From contig NZ_JBKEBF010000040.1 of assembly GCF_047973035.1 (NCBI RefSeq), forward strand, positions 29,416 to 93,415: a stretch of 64,000 bases of DNA. The letters run 5' to 3'. This stretch comes from Oleidesulfovibrio sp047973035. Lineage in GTDB: Bacteria; Desulfobacterota; Desulfovibrionia; Desulfovibrionales; Desulfovibrionaceae. The notes under the pieces were generated by a model. That model was not told the origin of the DNA. It saw only the letters and a list, made by a program, of their open reading frames with translations, and ran no database searches. Below are positions 35,108 through 43,553 of this stretch, piece by piece. Positions within the stretch are counted from its first letter, which is position 1. Every line of letters begins with the position of its first letter. The position numbers and the translations under genes are program-made.

Positions 35108-35638
35108 GTTTATACCCTCTTATACCCTGTTGTGATTCATTTCACTATGTGCCTGCTTCTTCTTAGCGGAAAGTAGCGGAATTCTCAACCCTTGCAGCCC
35201 GTCAGAGTCAAAAAAGAAGCTAACGTTTGAGGAAGCATAGAGTATCAGTCTGTTGGTAGGCCGTGGGAAGTGCCGAGAGGGTAAATAGTAAGGCTTGTCA
35301 ACTTATCCTGACCCATGAATTGCAGTGGGAATCGGGACCGCTGCAACACACTGTGTGCCTCTTGTTGCGTGTTGCAGGCGTTGTTGCGAAATTGCCTGAG
35401 CTGCAAAGTATTATTCACAATATGCAGTAGCTTGGGGGGAGGAACTAATAAAAGATCATGTGTTACTGCGTTATACTTGCTGAATGACAATACTCATTCG
35501 GTGCCTGCAATTTCTTTGTGGTTTTGTAGCAGGAGCCTTTCTTTTTTTATCTGTAATAGCCTTTTTTCAAATGAACACTTGCATATTTCATGGCATTAAT
35601 TTGCTTACAAGTTCTGCGGGCTATACTCAACAATAGCA
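35108..35638. other. AT-rich intergenic region with one inverted repeat
   Basis: Roughly 530 noncoding bases upstream of the CHASE2 receptor gene. Short frames on both strands are Cys-rich and without start signals. A perfect 9-bp inverted repeat CTGCAACAC/GTGTTGCAG with a 19-base loop lies at 35341-35377. No RNA family is recognised. Confidence 0.5.
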
Positions 35639-35666
35639 TTGACAGGTTTCTTGATGAATGGATACT
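35639..35666 (+). promoter_or_regulatory. Sigma-70-type promoter of the CHASE2/HD-GYP - FecR pair
   Basis: TTGACA (35639-35644), a 16-base spacer and GATACT (35661-35666) lie 43 bases before the receptor gene ATG. Confidence 0.55.
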
Positions 35667-35709
35667 TATGAACAAATAATCCATAACGTAATGCTTTGTT
35701 TTGTGAAAC

Positions 35710-37827
35710 ATGAATCATCGGCAAAGACTATACTCAATTGTAGGTGTTGCATTTGTTGCAATCGTTTTCAGTGTGTTCGGGTATACCCGAACATATGCGC
35801 TGGAACGATTTGAACGTTTCTTTTTTGATGCTCATTACAAAACAATAGAGACGCCGGAAGAGCAGAAAAATGTTGTTTTAGTTCTGGCAGGGGAGCCGAC
35901 GTTTAAGCAGCTTGGCTCTTGGCCTTGGTCAAGACAGTACCATGCACAGCTCTTAGGTAAGTTAGGATTTTCAAAAGCTATTCTATTCGACATTCTGATG
36001 GCTGAATCCGGCCCGCCGGAAGCCGATGCCTTGCTTGCGGCTGTTGTTCGAGCGCTTGGCAATGTTGTGGTAGCTTGCCATATAACCACAGACCTTTCCG
36101 GTACTCCTCAAGTTGTTTATCCGTATACATCACTACTTCAAGCCGCAGCAAAAGTCGGCATAACTAATGTGCCGAAAGACATCGACGGCTACTACCGTTT
36201 TTTAAAGCCTGTCTGGAGCGTAAAAGATACTCCCTTGGCTTCATTTCCTCTGGCTGGTGCTTCGCTTGTTTCAGGAGCTACTCCGGGGTTGAAGTCGCTG
36301 GATAACGGTTACGAACTGGTTATAGGCGAACATTCTGTTCCGATTGATGCACACGGTATGCTGTGGGTTCAGACTGCTTCGAGTCCGATTACCAGATACG
36401 AATACTGGGATGTACTTTCAGGACGTGTCCCTCCGGAAACATTTAAAAATAAAATTGTTGTAGTCGGAGTTGCTGCGTCTGGGGCGGCAGATTTTCATCT
36501 TGTTCCCGGGCCTGCTGGCGGGATCGAAATGCCCGGAGCTGAAGTCAATGCGAAGGCGCTGGCAACTATTCTATGGGGCGAGCCGCCTGTTCGCATAACG
36601 CCGATAATTGCGGCTGTACTGACTTTGATGCTGGCAGTAGCAGGAGGTGTTATCGGCGGCAGACGCCCAGTGGTTGCACTTGTATGGTTTGCGTTATGTG
36701 CAGTGTCTTACCTGACTATTGTTCATATTATCTTTGTCAGCAAAGCTTTGTGGGTGGGGTCGGCTGCGCCGTTGCTGGCAATGGTTTTCTGTTTCCTTAC
36801 TGCTCAGGTGTTGCGCTACATCTATGTGCATCGGGACTGGGAGCTGCAGGGCCACGCTTTTCAGCAGATTACAGAGCTGAATGCAGCACGGATGAGCCAG
36901 CATCAGAACCTTGCCTCTTTGCTTGAATCCATATGGAAAGATGTAGTCGGGTCTTCTGAAGTGACACTGGTGGGTAACTGTCTGCCTTCTGAAGAAATTG
37001 AAGAGCGCTTTTTAAAGGCAGCTGATTCCGGTCTCATGGCTGTCCGTCCCGGGCCTGCCGGAATGAGTTGGGGGCTCGCGTTACCAATTCCTTATAGCGC
37101 AGGGGGGCGCAGGTTCGTTCTGTTAGGGTGGAATCGTCATATAAGTTTGAACACGCTTCATGCGTTGTGTGCCGCTCTTTTGTCTTATGCGATGTTCTAT
37201 CGAAACATTGTTGAGGCAAAGGAAAGGAAGGCCGTACTTTTAAAGACAATCCGCTCGATATTTACCGCACTTGATTACCGTGACCCGATAACCGGCGGGC
37301 ACTCTAACAGAGTATCATCTCTTGTCCTTGAGATTATGGAAGAGATGAACATCAACGAGGAGTTGGCTGAAGATATTTACCTTGGCTCCTTAATACATGA
37401 CGTGGGTAAAATCGGTATTCCGGATTCCGTACTTTTAAAGACCGACAAACTGACGGATGAAGAGTTTGCATTAATCAAAACGCATCCTGAGATTGGTTTT
37501 AAAATTATGCAGCTTGTTGGCTTACCTTCCGAAACTATTAATACTCTTCTGCAACACCACGAACGTTATGACGGAAAAGGCTATCCATCTCAGTTAGCTG
37601 GGAGCGATATATGTCTTGGTGCCAGAATCACGGCTGTTGCCGATGTGTTTGATGCGTTGACCAGCGACCGTCCTTATCGCCAAGGATGGACGCCTGAAAA
37701 GGTATGTAATTATATTTGTGAAAACAAAGGAACGGCTTTTGATCCTGAACTCGTTGATATCTTAGTGCAAATTAAGATGGGAAAAAGCTGGAAATTGCAA
37801 ACAATGAATGATAAGGATAATAAGTAA
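35710..37827 (+). CDS. CHASE2-sensor HD-GYP phosphodiesterase
   Basis: A 705-residue membrane receptor. After an N-terminal helix (about 7-25), an extracytoplasmic CHASE2 domain (about 28-290) shows the family features RFFFDAHY, LGSWPWSRQYHAQLL and VVVGVAASG. Three membrane helices (about 298-370) lead to a GAF-like region (about 390-500) and a full HD-GYP domain with His563-Asp564 in HDVGKIGIP and HHERYDGKGYP at 616-626, followed by ADVFDALTSDRPYR. All canonical residues are present, so active cyclic di-GMP hydrolysis is expected. The ligand is unknown. The ribosome binding site is weak. A FecR-domain gene follows 29 bases later. Confidence 0.9.
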   Translation: MNHRQRLYSIVGVAFVAIVFSVFGYTRTYALERFERFFFDAHYKTIETPEEQKNVVLVLAGEPTFKQLGSWPWSRQYHAQLLGKLGFSKAILFDILMAESGPPEADALLAAVVRALGNVVVACHITTDLSGTPQVVYPYTSLLQAAAKVGITNVPKDIDGYYRFLKPVWSVKDTPLASFPLAGASLVSGATPGLKSLDNGYELVIGEHSVPIDAHGMLWVQTASSPITRYEYWDVLSGRVPPETFKNKIVVVGVAASGAADFHLVPGPAGGIEMPGAEVNAKALATILWGEPPVRITPIIAAVLTLMLAVAGGVIGGRRPVVALVWFALCAVSYLTIVHIIFVSKALWVGSAAPLLAMVFCFLTAQVLRYIYVHRDWELQGHAFQQITELNAARMSQHQNLASLLESIWKDVVGSSEVTLVGNCLPSEEIEERFLKAADSGLMAVRPGPAGMSWGLALPIPYSAGGRRFVLLGWNRHISLNTLHALCAALLSYAMFYRNIVEAKERKAVLLKTIRSIFTALDYRDPITGGHSNRVSSLVLEIMEEMNINEELAEDIYLGSLIHDVGKIGIPDSVLLKTDKLTDEEFALIKTHPEIGFKIMQLVGLPSETINTLLQHHERYDGKGYPSQLAGSDICLGARITAVADVFDALTSDRPYRQGWTPEKVCNYICENKGTAFDPELVDILVQIKMGKSWKLQTMNDKDNK

Positions 37828-37856
37828 TAGTTACTAACTTTTCTTCGGGGGGGGAA

Positions 37857-38666
37857 ATGCGAAATATTATTCTTTTGGTGCTTGCACTCACTTTGAGTTT
37901 TTCTCAGGCCTATGCTCAGGATTTGATGCTGGTGGATGACACAGGAAAAGGCCTTGTCATTGATGCCAGTAATCAGATGAGTTCCTTATCCGGTGTCAAA
38001 GCTGTAGCCGTTGATCAAACGGTCATGGTGAACGATACAGGCTCCGTTACACTTGCCACACCTGACGGTGTGGTTGTCATTGAAGCAGATGCCAAATCAT
38101 TCGTTACCAATAAAGGTGTAGATGCTGCCGGCAAGCTGCACATCAAGGTTCTTAAAGGGACTGTTAATTTTTCTGTCGTCCCCGGCAATAAACTGGACGT
38201 AGAAACTCCGCATATGGTTGCATCTGTTCGCGGTACCCGTTTTAAGACTGTCGTATCTCAATCCACTACATCTCTTTCTGTTTCAGAGGGCGCTGTTGCA
38301 GCCTTCGATAACGCAGGTGATAGCGAAGTTGTTATGGCCGGTTCTGCAGTTAAATCTACTGCCAAAAGCTTTGACGCTGTTAGCCGAGAAGAGAATAAAA
38401 TAAACCGTGCCGCAACAATCAAGGCGCAAGCCAGGCGATTTGCTGAAGAAGCAAAAGCGGAAGCCAAACAGCGCGCGGCAGAGGCTAAGATGAAAGCCAG
38501 ACAACGTGCTGTTGAGGTTAAGGCGGGAGCTAAGAATGCCGGTGAAGACCGAACGGTCGGCGGTAGAAGCAGCTTTGGCTCTGACAATGGTCGTGGCGGT
38601 AAAGGCGGCAACGGCGGTGGTAACGGCGGCGGTAACGGCGGCGGTAAAGGCGGCAAAGGGCACTAA
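37857..38666 (+). CDS. Exported FecR-domain protein with Gly-rich tail
   Basis: The 269 residues start with a clear signal peptide (cleavage likely after AYA at residue 20). A FecR-type beta domain follows (about 35-160), with VNDTGSVTLATPDG, LKGTVNFSVVPG and the signature VETPHMVASVRGTRFKTVVS. Residues ~185-230 form an Ala/Lys/Glu/Arg-rich helix, and the end is a low-complexity GGNGGG repeat. FecR domains in such exported proteins are thought to bind or decorate surfaces rather than act as siderophore sigma regulators. GGGGGG lies near the ATG. It is cotranscribed with the CHASE2 receptor and closed by a terminator. Confidence 0.85.
   Translation: MRNIILLVLALTLSFSQAYAQDLMLVDDTGKGLVIDASNQMSSLSGVKAVAVDQTVMVNDTGSVTLATPDGVVVIEADAKSFVTNKGVDAAGKLHIKVLKGTVNFSVVPGNKLDVETPHMVASVRGTRFKTVVSQSTTSLSVSEGAVAAFDNAGDSEVVMAGSAVKSTAKSFDAVSREENKINRAATIKAQARRFAEEAKAEAKQRAAEAKMKARQRAVEVKAGAKNAGEDRTVGGRSSFGSDNGRGGKGGNGGGNGGGNGGGKGGKGH
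38596..38660 (+). repeat. Short GGCGGTAACGGC-type tandem repeat coding Gly/Asn
   Basis: About five units close to GGCGGTAACGGC or GGCGGTAAAGGC encode the Gly-Asn/Lys tail of the FecR-domain protein. Such arrays are prone to length change by slippage in 12-base steps, which would keep the frame. Confidence 0.7.
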
Positions 38667-38690
38667 TAGCTGCACCTCATATTTATACTT

Positions 38691-38720
38691 GAGCCTGTTG
38701 AAAGACAGGCTTTTTTTTAC
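38691..38720 (+). terminator. Terminator after the FecR-domain gene
   Basis: AGCCTGT/ACAGGCT stem with a six-base loop followed by eight T residues. Confidence 0.9.
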
Positions 38721-38882
38721 GCAAAAAAACTTCAGTGTGGTGGGTAATACGAGGCTGGAAAAAACTGATATACTTTGAGGTACGCAATAATAACAGGAGA
38801 ATAGAGGGGGGTGCTTTTTGGCTGGTTCACTATTCCGGCATGTTCTGTAAGATGGCTCGGGATGCCCTGTGTCTGGTTATGC

Positions 38883-39647
38883 TCAAGCCTGGGGCCAGCG
38901 TGAAAGTTCGGCAAAAGCAACAAGGGCTTCACTTACAAAGCGGCGGCACAGTGTGGCATCCTTCATACCTTCGGCATTTTCCAGCCCTGTATGAGCGTCC
39001 ACACCGGCGGGCCGGACCTGCATGATTGCTTCATGCACATTGTCAGGAGTCAGACCGCCAGCCAGAATTACCGGCAGCGGTGATTCGTTTACCAGCATTC
39101 TGCTGATGCTCCAGTCATGGGTTTTACCGGTTGCACCGTCCGCACCGGTGGACGGGTCATGGGTGTCCGTAATGTAGGCATCTACTATGGCAGCGGTATC
39201 GCGGATAATTTTTAGCAGTTGGCCCCTGTTGTCCTGTCCGGAGCTGTCTTTTTTTATGACAAGGCTTTTGATGATATACAGCGATGGTATTTCCGCCCGC
39301 AACGCTGCAAGCTCAGCCGTCGAAATATTTCCGTGCAACTGGACGTGAGAAACACCTAACTGCATGACAAAATCGCGGATTGTAGCTGCATCATGTAAAT
39401 ACGTGATACAGACAGGACAGGCGGGGCCGCCTTTTTCCTGTGGCAGAGCGTCAAGCATGCGGCAGACTTCTACCGCTTCCGCTTCTGAAAGGTCCTCACG
39501 GTGTACCGGCAGGCGCAAGGGCAGGCCGATGCATGGAATGCCGCTTTGCACGACAAGCATAGCCTCTGCAATGGAATGAACACCTGCGGCTTGAATAAGA
39601 GCATGAAGAGGCATGCCACGCCGAGGAATCGTTGTAGGCTTCATCAT
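38883..39647 (-). CDS. Phosphoribosylanthranilate isomerase-like protein lacking the catalytic Cys
   Basis: This 254-residue TIM-barrel protein resembles TrpF: VQLHG (102-106), ITD with Asp161 and the ATGKTHDWS phosphate-side block (172-180), PVILAGGLTPDNV (192-204) and GVDAHTGLEN (215-224) ending in KD. In true TrpF a Cys in the KxCG motif is the general base; here the aligned segment is LIQAAG, with Ala21 in its place, while the general-acid Asp is kept. There are no other trp genes nearby. It starts two or five bases after the double ABC ATPase gene and is surely cotranscribed. It may be a paralogue with another sugar-phosphate substrate; that is inference. Confidence 0.72.
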   Translation of the reverse strand: MMKPTTIPRRGMPLHALIQAAGVHSIAEAMLVVQSGIPCIGLPLRLPVHREDLSEAEAVEVCRMLDALPQEKGGPACPVCITYLHDAATIRDFVMQLGVSHVQLHGNISTAELAALRAEIPSLYIIKSLVIKKDSSGQDNRGQLLKIIRDTAAIVDAYITDTHDPSTGADGATGKTHDWSISRMLVNESPLPVILAGGLTPDNVHEAIMQVRPAGVDAHTGLENAEGMKDATLCRRFVSEALVAFAELSRWPQA

Positions 39648-39649
39648 AT

Positions 39650-41371
39650 TTATCCCGTTTGTTTTATTTCATTGTTCCTGCGTGGGCCGCAGTATGTGAT
39701 GCGCCCCTCATGCAAGTGCAGCTCGTGCGTTATTTCAGGTATGATGTCTTGCTGGTGGTGGGTGACAAGTACCAGTTGCATTTTTTGTTGTGCCAGTGAG
39801 GAGAGCAGGCGGATGAACTGGCTGCGGGAACGTTCATCCATGCCGGAAAGAGGCTCGTCCAGAATCAACAGCTGCGGTTTTGCCACTACCGCCCGCGCCA
39901 GCATAAAACGCCGCAATGTTCCGTACGACATGGTACGGACAGGTTTGTGCGCCTGACTGCTGATGCCCAGACGATGCATCCATCGGGCTGCTGCGGTTCT
40001 CTGCTCGTCGGTTACGGTGTGCCACCAGAGTCCTGTGGAACTGAAGAAACCGGAAAGCACCAAATCCTCACCGCTTAGTTCCAGCAAGGTCGCGTGATAT
40101 TTGTCATGACCATAGGTAGCCTGCAACTTGTCAGAAACAATGGTTATGCGACGATGTACTTCCTGCAGGGATACAGGGCCGCTGCTGCCGAACCATTGCA
40201 CCTCTCCACCCCATGCCTGCCGTTCGTCCCCGTAAATAAGTCGCAGCAAGGTAGACTTTCCTGCACCGTTGGGGCCGAGAATCACCCAGTTCTCACCGGA
40301 ATTGATCTGCCATGTGATGTCATGCAGTATTTGTTTCCGTTCGATGAATACCTGTGCATGTGAGATGCTGACAATGGGATTGCCTGCCCCATTTGCTTCT
40401 GTGCCTGTTTCAGAAAGCTGATCTGCTGCATACGATGGGAGCTCCGCACCTGTGGAGAACGTCTTATGTCCTGCTGCCTGCTTTGAGTCTTTTTGCCCGC
40501 GGTCTGTTTTGGCGGAGATATCCTGCTGCCCTGCTGAAAGAGCAGACTCTTTTTTGTCTGCAGCTGGCAGGGGTACAACTCCGGAGCTTGTCAGTGAGTC
40601 AACAGATTCACGAGGAGGAGACAGAGCCAGTGCCTGATACTTTTGTAACTCTGTCAACGTATCACTAAGACTGCCTTCCTTAACCAGTCTCCCATGATGT
40701 AGAAGTAAGCCTTTTGTTATGCAGGACGGGAATTCTTCGGGCCTGTGGCCGGTCAGCAGAACAGTGGTTTGCGGGCTGGCTATACAGTCAACCGCAGCAA
40801 GAATGATATCGCGGTTTGCTGCATCAAGTCCTTCGCATATTTCGTCCAATAGCAGTACCCGAGGCGAATGCACCACGGCCCGTGCCAGCAGTATTTTTCG
40901 CAACTGTCCCTGCGACATGGCCGGAAGTTCCATGTCCAGCAATTGTGCAGCATCCAGCAGGCGGGCAGTATCTTGCGCTGCTTCACGCTGGGCTTCGGTG
41001 GGAGTGCTGTATAGCATCGGGCTGGCAAAAAATCCGGAAAGGATTATTTCTTCGCCGGTCATGCGCCATGCCTGACGAATGTACTTTTCCTGCAGCTCAG
41101 CCGATACAAACCCATAGCGACCTTTGATCGCTATGGGGCTGTCTTCGCGTTGCCCGTCAATCATCCAGTGGATGCTGCCGCCGCATAACTGATCAGGGCG
41201 GGCATCGCCTGCAATAAGGCGCAGCAGTGTGGATTTGCCGGAACCGTTCATACCCAGCACGGCATGATGACTGCCAGATGAAAGTACCCAGCTGACCGTA
41301 TCCAGCGCCGGTATATCCCTGTAGCTGATGCGAACGGAATCTAGAGTGAAAAGTGTGCTGCTGTCTGACAT
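39650..41371 (-). CDS. ModF-like duplicated ABC ATPase
   Basis: The 573-residue protein contains two ABC ATPase domains. Domain 1 has GMNGSGKSTLLR, MSQGQLRKILLARA and VLLLDEICEGLD; domain 2 has GPNGAGKSTLLRLIYGD, MSYGTLRRFMLARA and LLILDEPLSGMD. Each contains a (V/I)LSGFF block typical of ModF/PhrA, the molybdate-linked soluble ATPase. A ~90-residue low-complexity linker (about 255-345) separates the domains and makes it longer than E. coli ModF. No permease is adjacent. The ModF name is by resemblance; molybdate involvement is not shown by the sequence. Confidence 0.82.
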   Translation of the reverse strand: MSDSSTLFTLDSVRISYRDIPALDTVSWVLSSGSHHAVLGMNGSGKSTLLRLIAGDARPDQLCGGSIHWMIDGQREDSPIAIKGRYGFVSAELQEKYIRQAWRMTGEEIILSGFFASPMLYSTPTEAQREAAQDTARLLDAAQLLDMELPAMSQGQLRKILLARAVVHSPRVLLLDEICEGLDAANRDIILAAVDCIASPQTTVLLTGHRPEEFPSCITKGLLLHHGRLVKEGSLSDTLTELQKYQALALSPPRESVDSLTSSGVVPLPAADKKESALSAGQQDISAKTDRGQKDSKQAAGHKTFSTGAELPSYAADQLSETGTEANGAGNPIVSISHAQVFIERKQILHDITWQINSGENWVILGPNGAGKSTLLRLIYGDERQAWGGEVQWFGSSGPVSLQEVHRRITIVSDKLQATYGHDKYHATLLELSGEDLVLSGFFSSTGLWWHTVTDEQRTAAARWMHRLGISSQAHKPVRTMSYGTLRRFMLARAVVAKPQLLILDEPLSGMDERSRSQFIRLLSSLAQQKMQLVLVTHHQQDIIPEITHELHLHEGRITYCGPRRNNEIKQTG

Positions 41372-41718
41372 AAAGAATGTTTGTTGTTGGGGTGTTGCTA
41401 CAGGCTTGCAATGCTATGTATATTTCTCTGGCAGGTTCTGAGGATATCCGCTTTTGATGCAGCCTGTTGTAAACTTTCTAGGATATCCAGCTCGGCTTAC
41501 CTTGCAATTATGCGAACTTTGCTACCTGTACAGCGCCTGTACAATACCTGCACTGCAACAACGGGCAGCCGGTGAAGATTTTTACATATTGCAAGCGGCG
41601 AACACGAAATTGTTTTTGCTCACTTTGCTTCTGCCTTCCGGGGGCCATCTACAGACAGCCCAGAAGGCAGCGTATTTTATCTAGGTGGCAGAGCAGAATA
41701 GTGCGCAAAATATCAATA
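41372..41718. other. Intergenic region upstream of the double ABC ATPase
   Basis: About 350 bases without a supported gene; it should hold the promoter of the leftward ABC ATPase operon. I see no clear motif or repeat. Confidence 0.45.
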
Positions 41719-41757
41719 AACCCGAGGGCAGGCGTTGATCCTGCTCTCGGGCTTTTG
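41719..41757 (-). terminator. Terminator after the PHP phosphatase gene
   Basis: On the minus strand CCCGAGAGCAGG pairs with CCTGCCCTCGGG (one mismatch) around a seven-base loop, followed by TTTATTGATATTTTG. A TTTTGATTT run on the plus strand allows use in both directions. Confidence 0.82.
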
Positions 41758-41781
41758 ATTTGCCGAACCGGTCAGGTGTTT

Positions 41782-42606
41782 TTAAAACTTCCGCGAATGC
41801 ATGCGCCGTTTAACAAAGTACACGCTGTCCGTGTATCCGAACTTGCGGGCATACTGTTCCAGCTGATCAAAAGCGTAACCCACGGAAGCTTCGCTGTGAG
41901 CGTCCGAGCCGAAAGAAACCGGAATGCCCATTTCAGAAGCCAGTGCTATAAACTGCGGGCAAGGGTAAATTTCTTTGCAGGGTTTACGCAAACCGGCAGA
42001 TGAAATTTCAATGGCCATACCGGCATCATGAATGGCGGTAAGTGCAGTACGGAATGCTGCTTTTGCCTCATCACCGGCAGCCCATTCTCTGAAAAGGTCA
42101 ACACTGAAAATTTTGATAATGTCAGGATGCGCGACAATGTTGAAAAGGCCTGTCCGCGCCATGTTCGCCATGGTGGCATAAAACTGCTGGTACAGTTCAA
42201 CTTGTCTGGACTCGCTTAAAACCTGCCAGTCTTCTTTGCGGTAATCAAATCCCCATGTATCAATGAAGTGGATGCCGCCGATAACATAGTCAAAGTCATG
42301 GGCCTTCAGGGTGTCCGCTATAAACGTCTCGTTGCCTTCCACCCAGTCCATCTCAAGCCCGAAAAGTACAGTGGCTTCGTTTTTAAATTCATCGCGCAGG
42401 CGTTTTACGTCTGCAACATATGTGGGAAAGCCTTCGATAAGGCGGGGCTGGTAATCAGAAGGGTAACTGTGGGTTTCGGGTCTCGGAGAATGTTCAGAAA
42501 AGCCGATGATGTCTATACCCTTGGCGCGGGCGGCATGAAACATGGCTTCAACTGTTGCCTTGCCGTGAGAATGCAGCGTGTGCAGATGTGTATCTGTTTT
42601 TATCAT
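41782..42606 (-). CDS. hisJ: PHP-family histidinol-phosphatase
   Basis: A 274-residue PHP-domain phosphatase of the HisJ/HisK type, which removes phosphate from histidinol phosphate in histidine synthesis. Metal ligands are visible in DTHLHTLHSHG at the N-terminus, GFSEHS, GLEMDW, GGIHFID, AHPD and the C-terminal FGSDAHS, the complete PHP set. Length matches HisJ. The gene is not in a his operon, which is common for this phosphatase. Other PHP substrates cannot be excluded. Confidence 0.83.
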   Translation of the reverse strand: MIKTDTHLHTLHSHGKATVEAMFHAARAKGIDIIGFSEHSPRPETHSYPSDYQPRLIEGFPTYVADVKRLRDEFKNEATVLFGLEMDWVEGNETFIADTLKAHDFDYVIGGIHFIDTWGFDYRKEDWQVLSESRQVELYQQFYATMANMARTGLFNIVAHPDIIKIFSVDLFREWAAGDEAKAAFRTALTAIHDAGMAIEISSAGLRKPCKEIYPCPQFIALASEMGIPVSFGSDAHSEASVGYAFDQLEQYARKFGYTDSVYFVKRRMHSRKF

Positions 42607-42662
42607 GAAGTACTTGTCCGGACAGATTGCGCTCTGGATATGCTGTAAGCAGGCTGCGCAAT

Positions 42663-42956
42663 CTATTGTTTAGGATTATGAACTACGATTGCCACGGCTT
42701 TACGCACGGCTTCCAGAACATCTGAGTCGCGTACGGGGTCACGCAGTACAATGCTGCCCTTTTGCGCATACCGTGCGGGAAGTGAATTAAGAGCAAGTGC
42801 GTAAATGTCGTGCAGGTCTTCTGCATTTGGACGCAGTCCCGGCGGCTCTTCAAATACTTTTTCCATCATCCGCAGAACACGGGCTTCGTTCCGGTTTCGG
42901 ATATGATAAAAATCTGCATCACCAAGCCGGTATTTCTCATGCAGGTGGTCGCTCAT
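42663..42956 (-). CDS. ComFB family protein
   Basis: A 97-residue protein with the ComFB signature DLHDIYALALNSLPARYAQKG (about 46-66), preceded by an Arg/Glu-rich helix (about 20-37). ComFB was named from a Bacillus competence operon; recent work describes the family as cyclic dinucleotide receptors, which is of interest beside the HD-GYP genes in this window. Many ComFB proteins carry Cys residues before the signature that are absent here. AAAGGAG lies 6 bases before the ATG. It precedes the PHP phosphatase gene by 56 bases, possibly in one transcript. Confidence 0.8.
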   Translation of the reverse strand: MSDHLHEKYRLGDADFYHIRNRNEARVLRMMEKVFEEPPGLRPNAEDLHDIYALALNSLPARYAQKGSIVLRDPVRDSDVLEAVRKAVAIVVHNPKQ

Positions 42957-43500
42957 GCAGTCTCCTTTGATGTCTTATTCTCTGACGCTCCGGCAGGTTA
43001 CACCACTAGAGCAGGATTTGCCTGAACTTTTATTATAGCAGGCACGTAATCAAAGGCGCAAGCGGACTTACAGGCTTTTTACACATTCTCTCAATCCATA
43101 CAGTTTTTAGCTGATGCTGGAAAGGAGCCCGAACAGGCAAGAAGGGCCGCGACTAGTCGCTGAAAATGGTCTCCGTACGGTCAGTACCTATTCCCGTGCC
43201 CTTGTATGTTTTCTACCTTAGTTTACAGGATATTTTTCCGTTGAACATTGTTTTTCCCGTGGGCTTTTTTGATACGTCCAGAACGTGTTGTTTTTTGATG
43301 CTGCAATGTTAACTTTATGTATTCAAAAGTTGTTAACAGCTTGTTGTTTTTGCCGGCCTGTAACAGACGATATAAAAGTTTTTGTTTTGTGCGGCGGGAG
43401 CCCCATGTTGTGTCTGGCGAATAGTGACGAGCAGGACGCAGTATCCAGTATGCCAATGCAGAGGGTTAGCTGGTTTTATACACACCAGTTCAGCAGACCA
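42957..43500. other. AT-rich intergenic region
   Basis: About 540 bases between ComFB and the PIN-PhoH terminator with no supported gene or RNA. Composition is AT-richer than the neighbours, with T runs around 43,230-43,400. The ComFB promoter should lie at its left end. Confidence 0.45.
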
Positions 43501-43531
43501 TAAAAAAGGCGCTGTAGATAAAGCGCCTTTG
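43501..43531 (-). terminator. Terminator after the PIN-PhoH gene
   Basis: On the minus strand AAAGGCGCT pairs with AGCGCCTTT around a seven-base loop and continues into TTTTTTATGG. Confidence 0.88.
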
Positions 43532-43553
43532 CTATGTGCGTAGTTGTCTGAAA

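Noticed and set aside
35315..35599. 94-residue Cys-rich frame before the CHASE2 gene
   Set aside because: Starts without a ribosome binding site in AT-rich noncoding DNA; the Cys residues show no regular metal-binding spacing.
38596..38660. CRISPR-like repeat
   Set aside because: The units are 12 bases long, in frame, without spacers, and encode a Gly/Asn tail.
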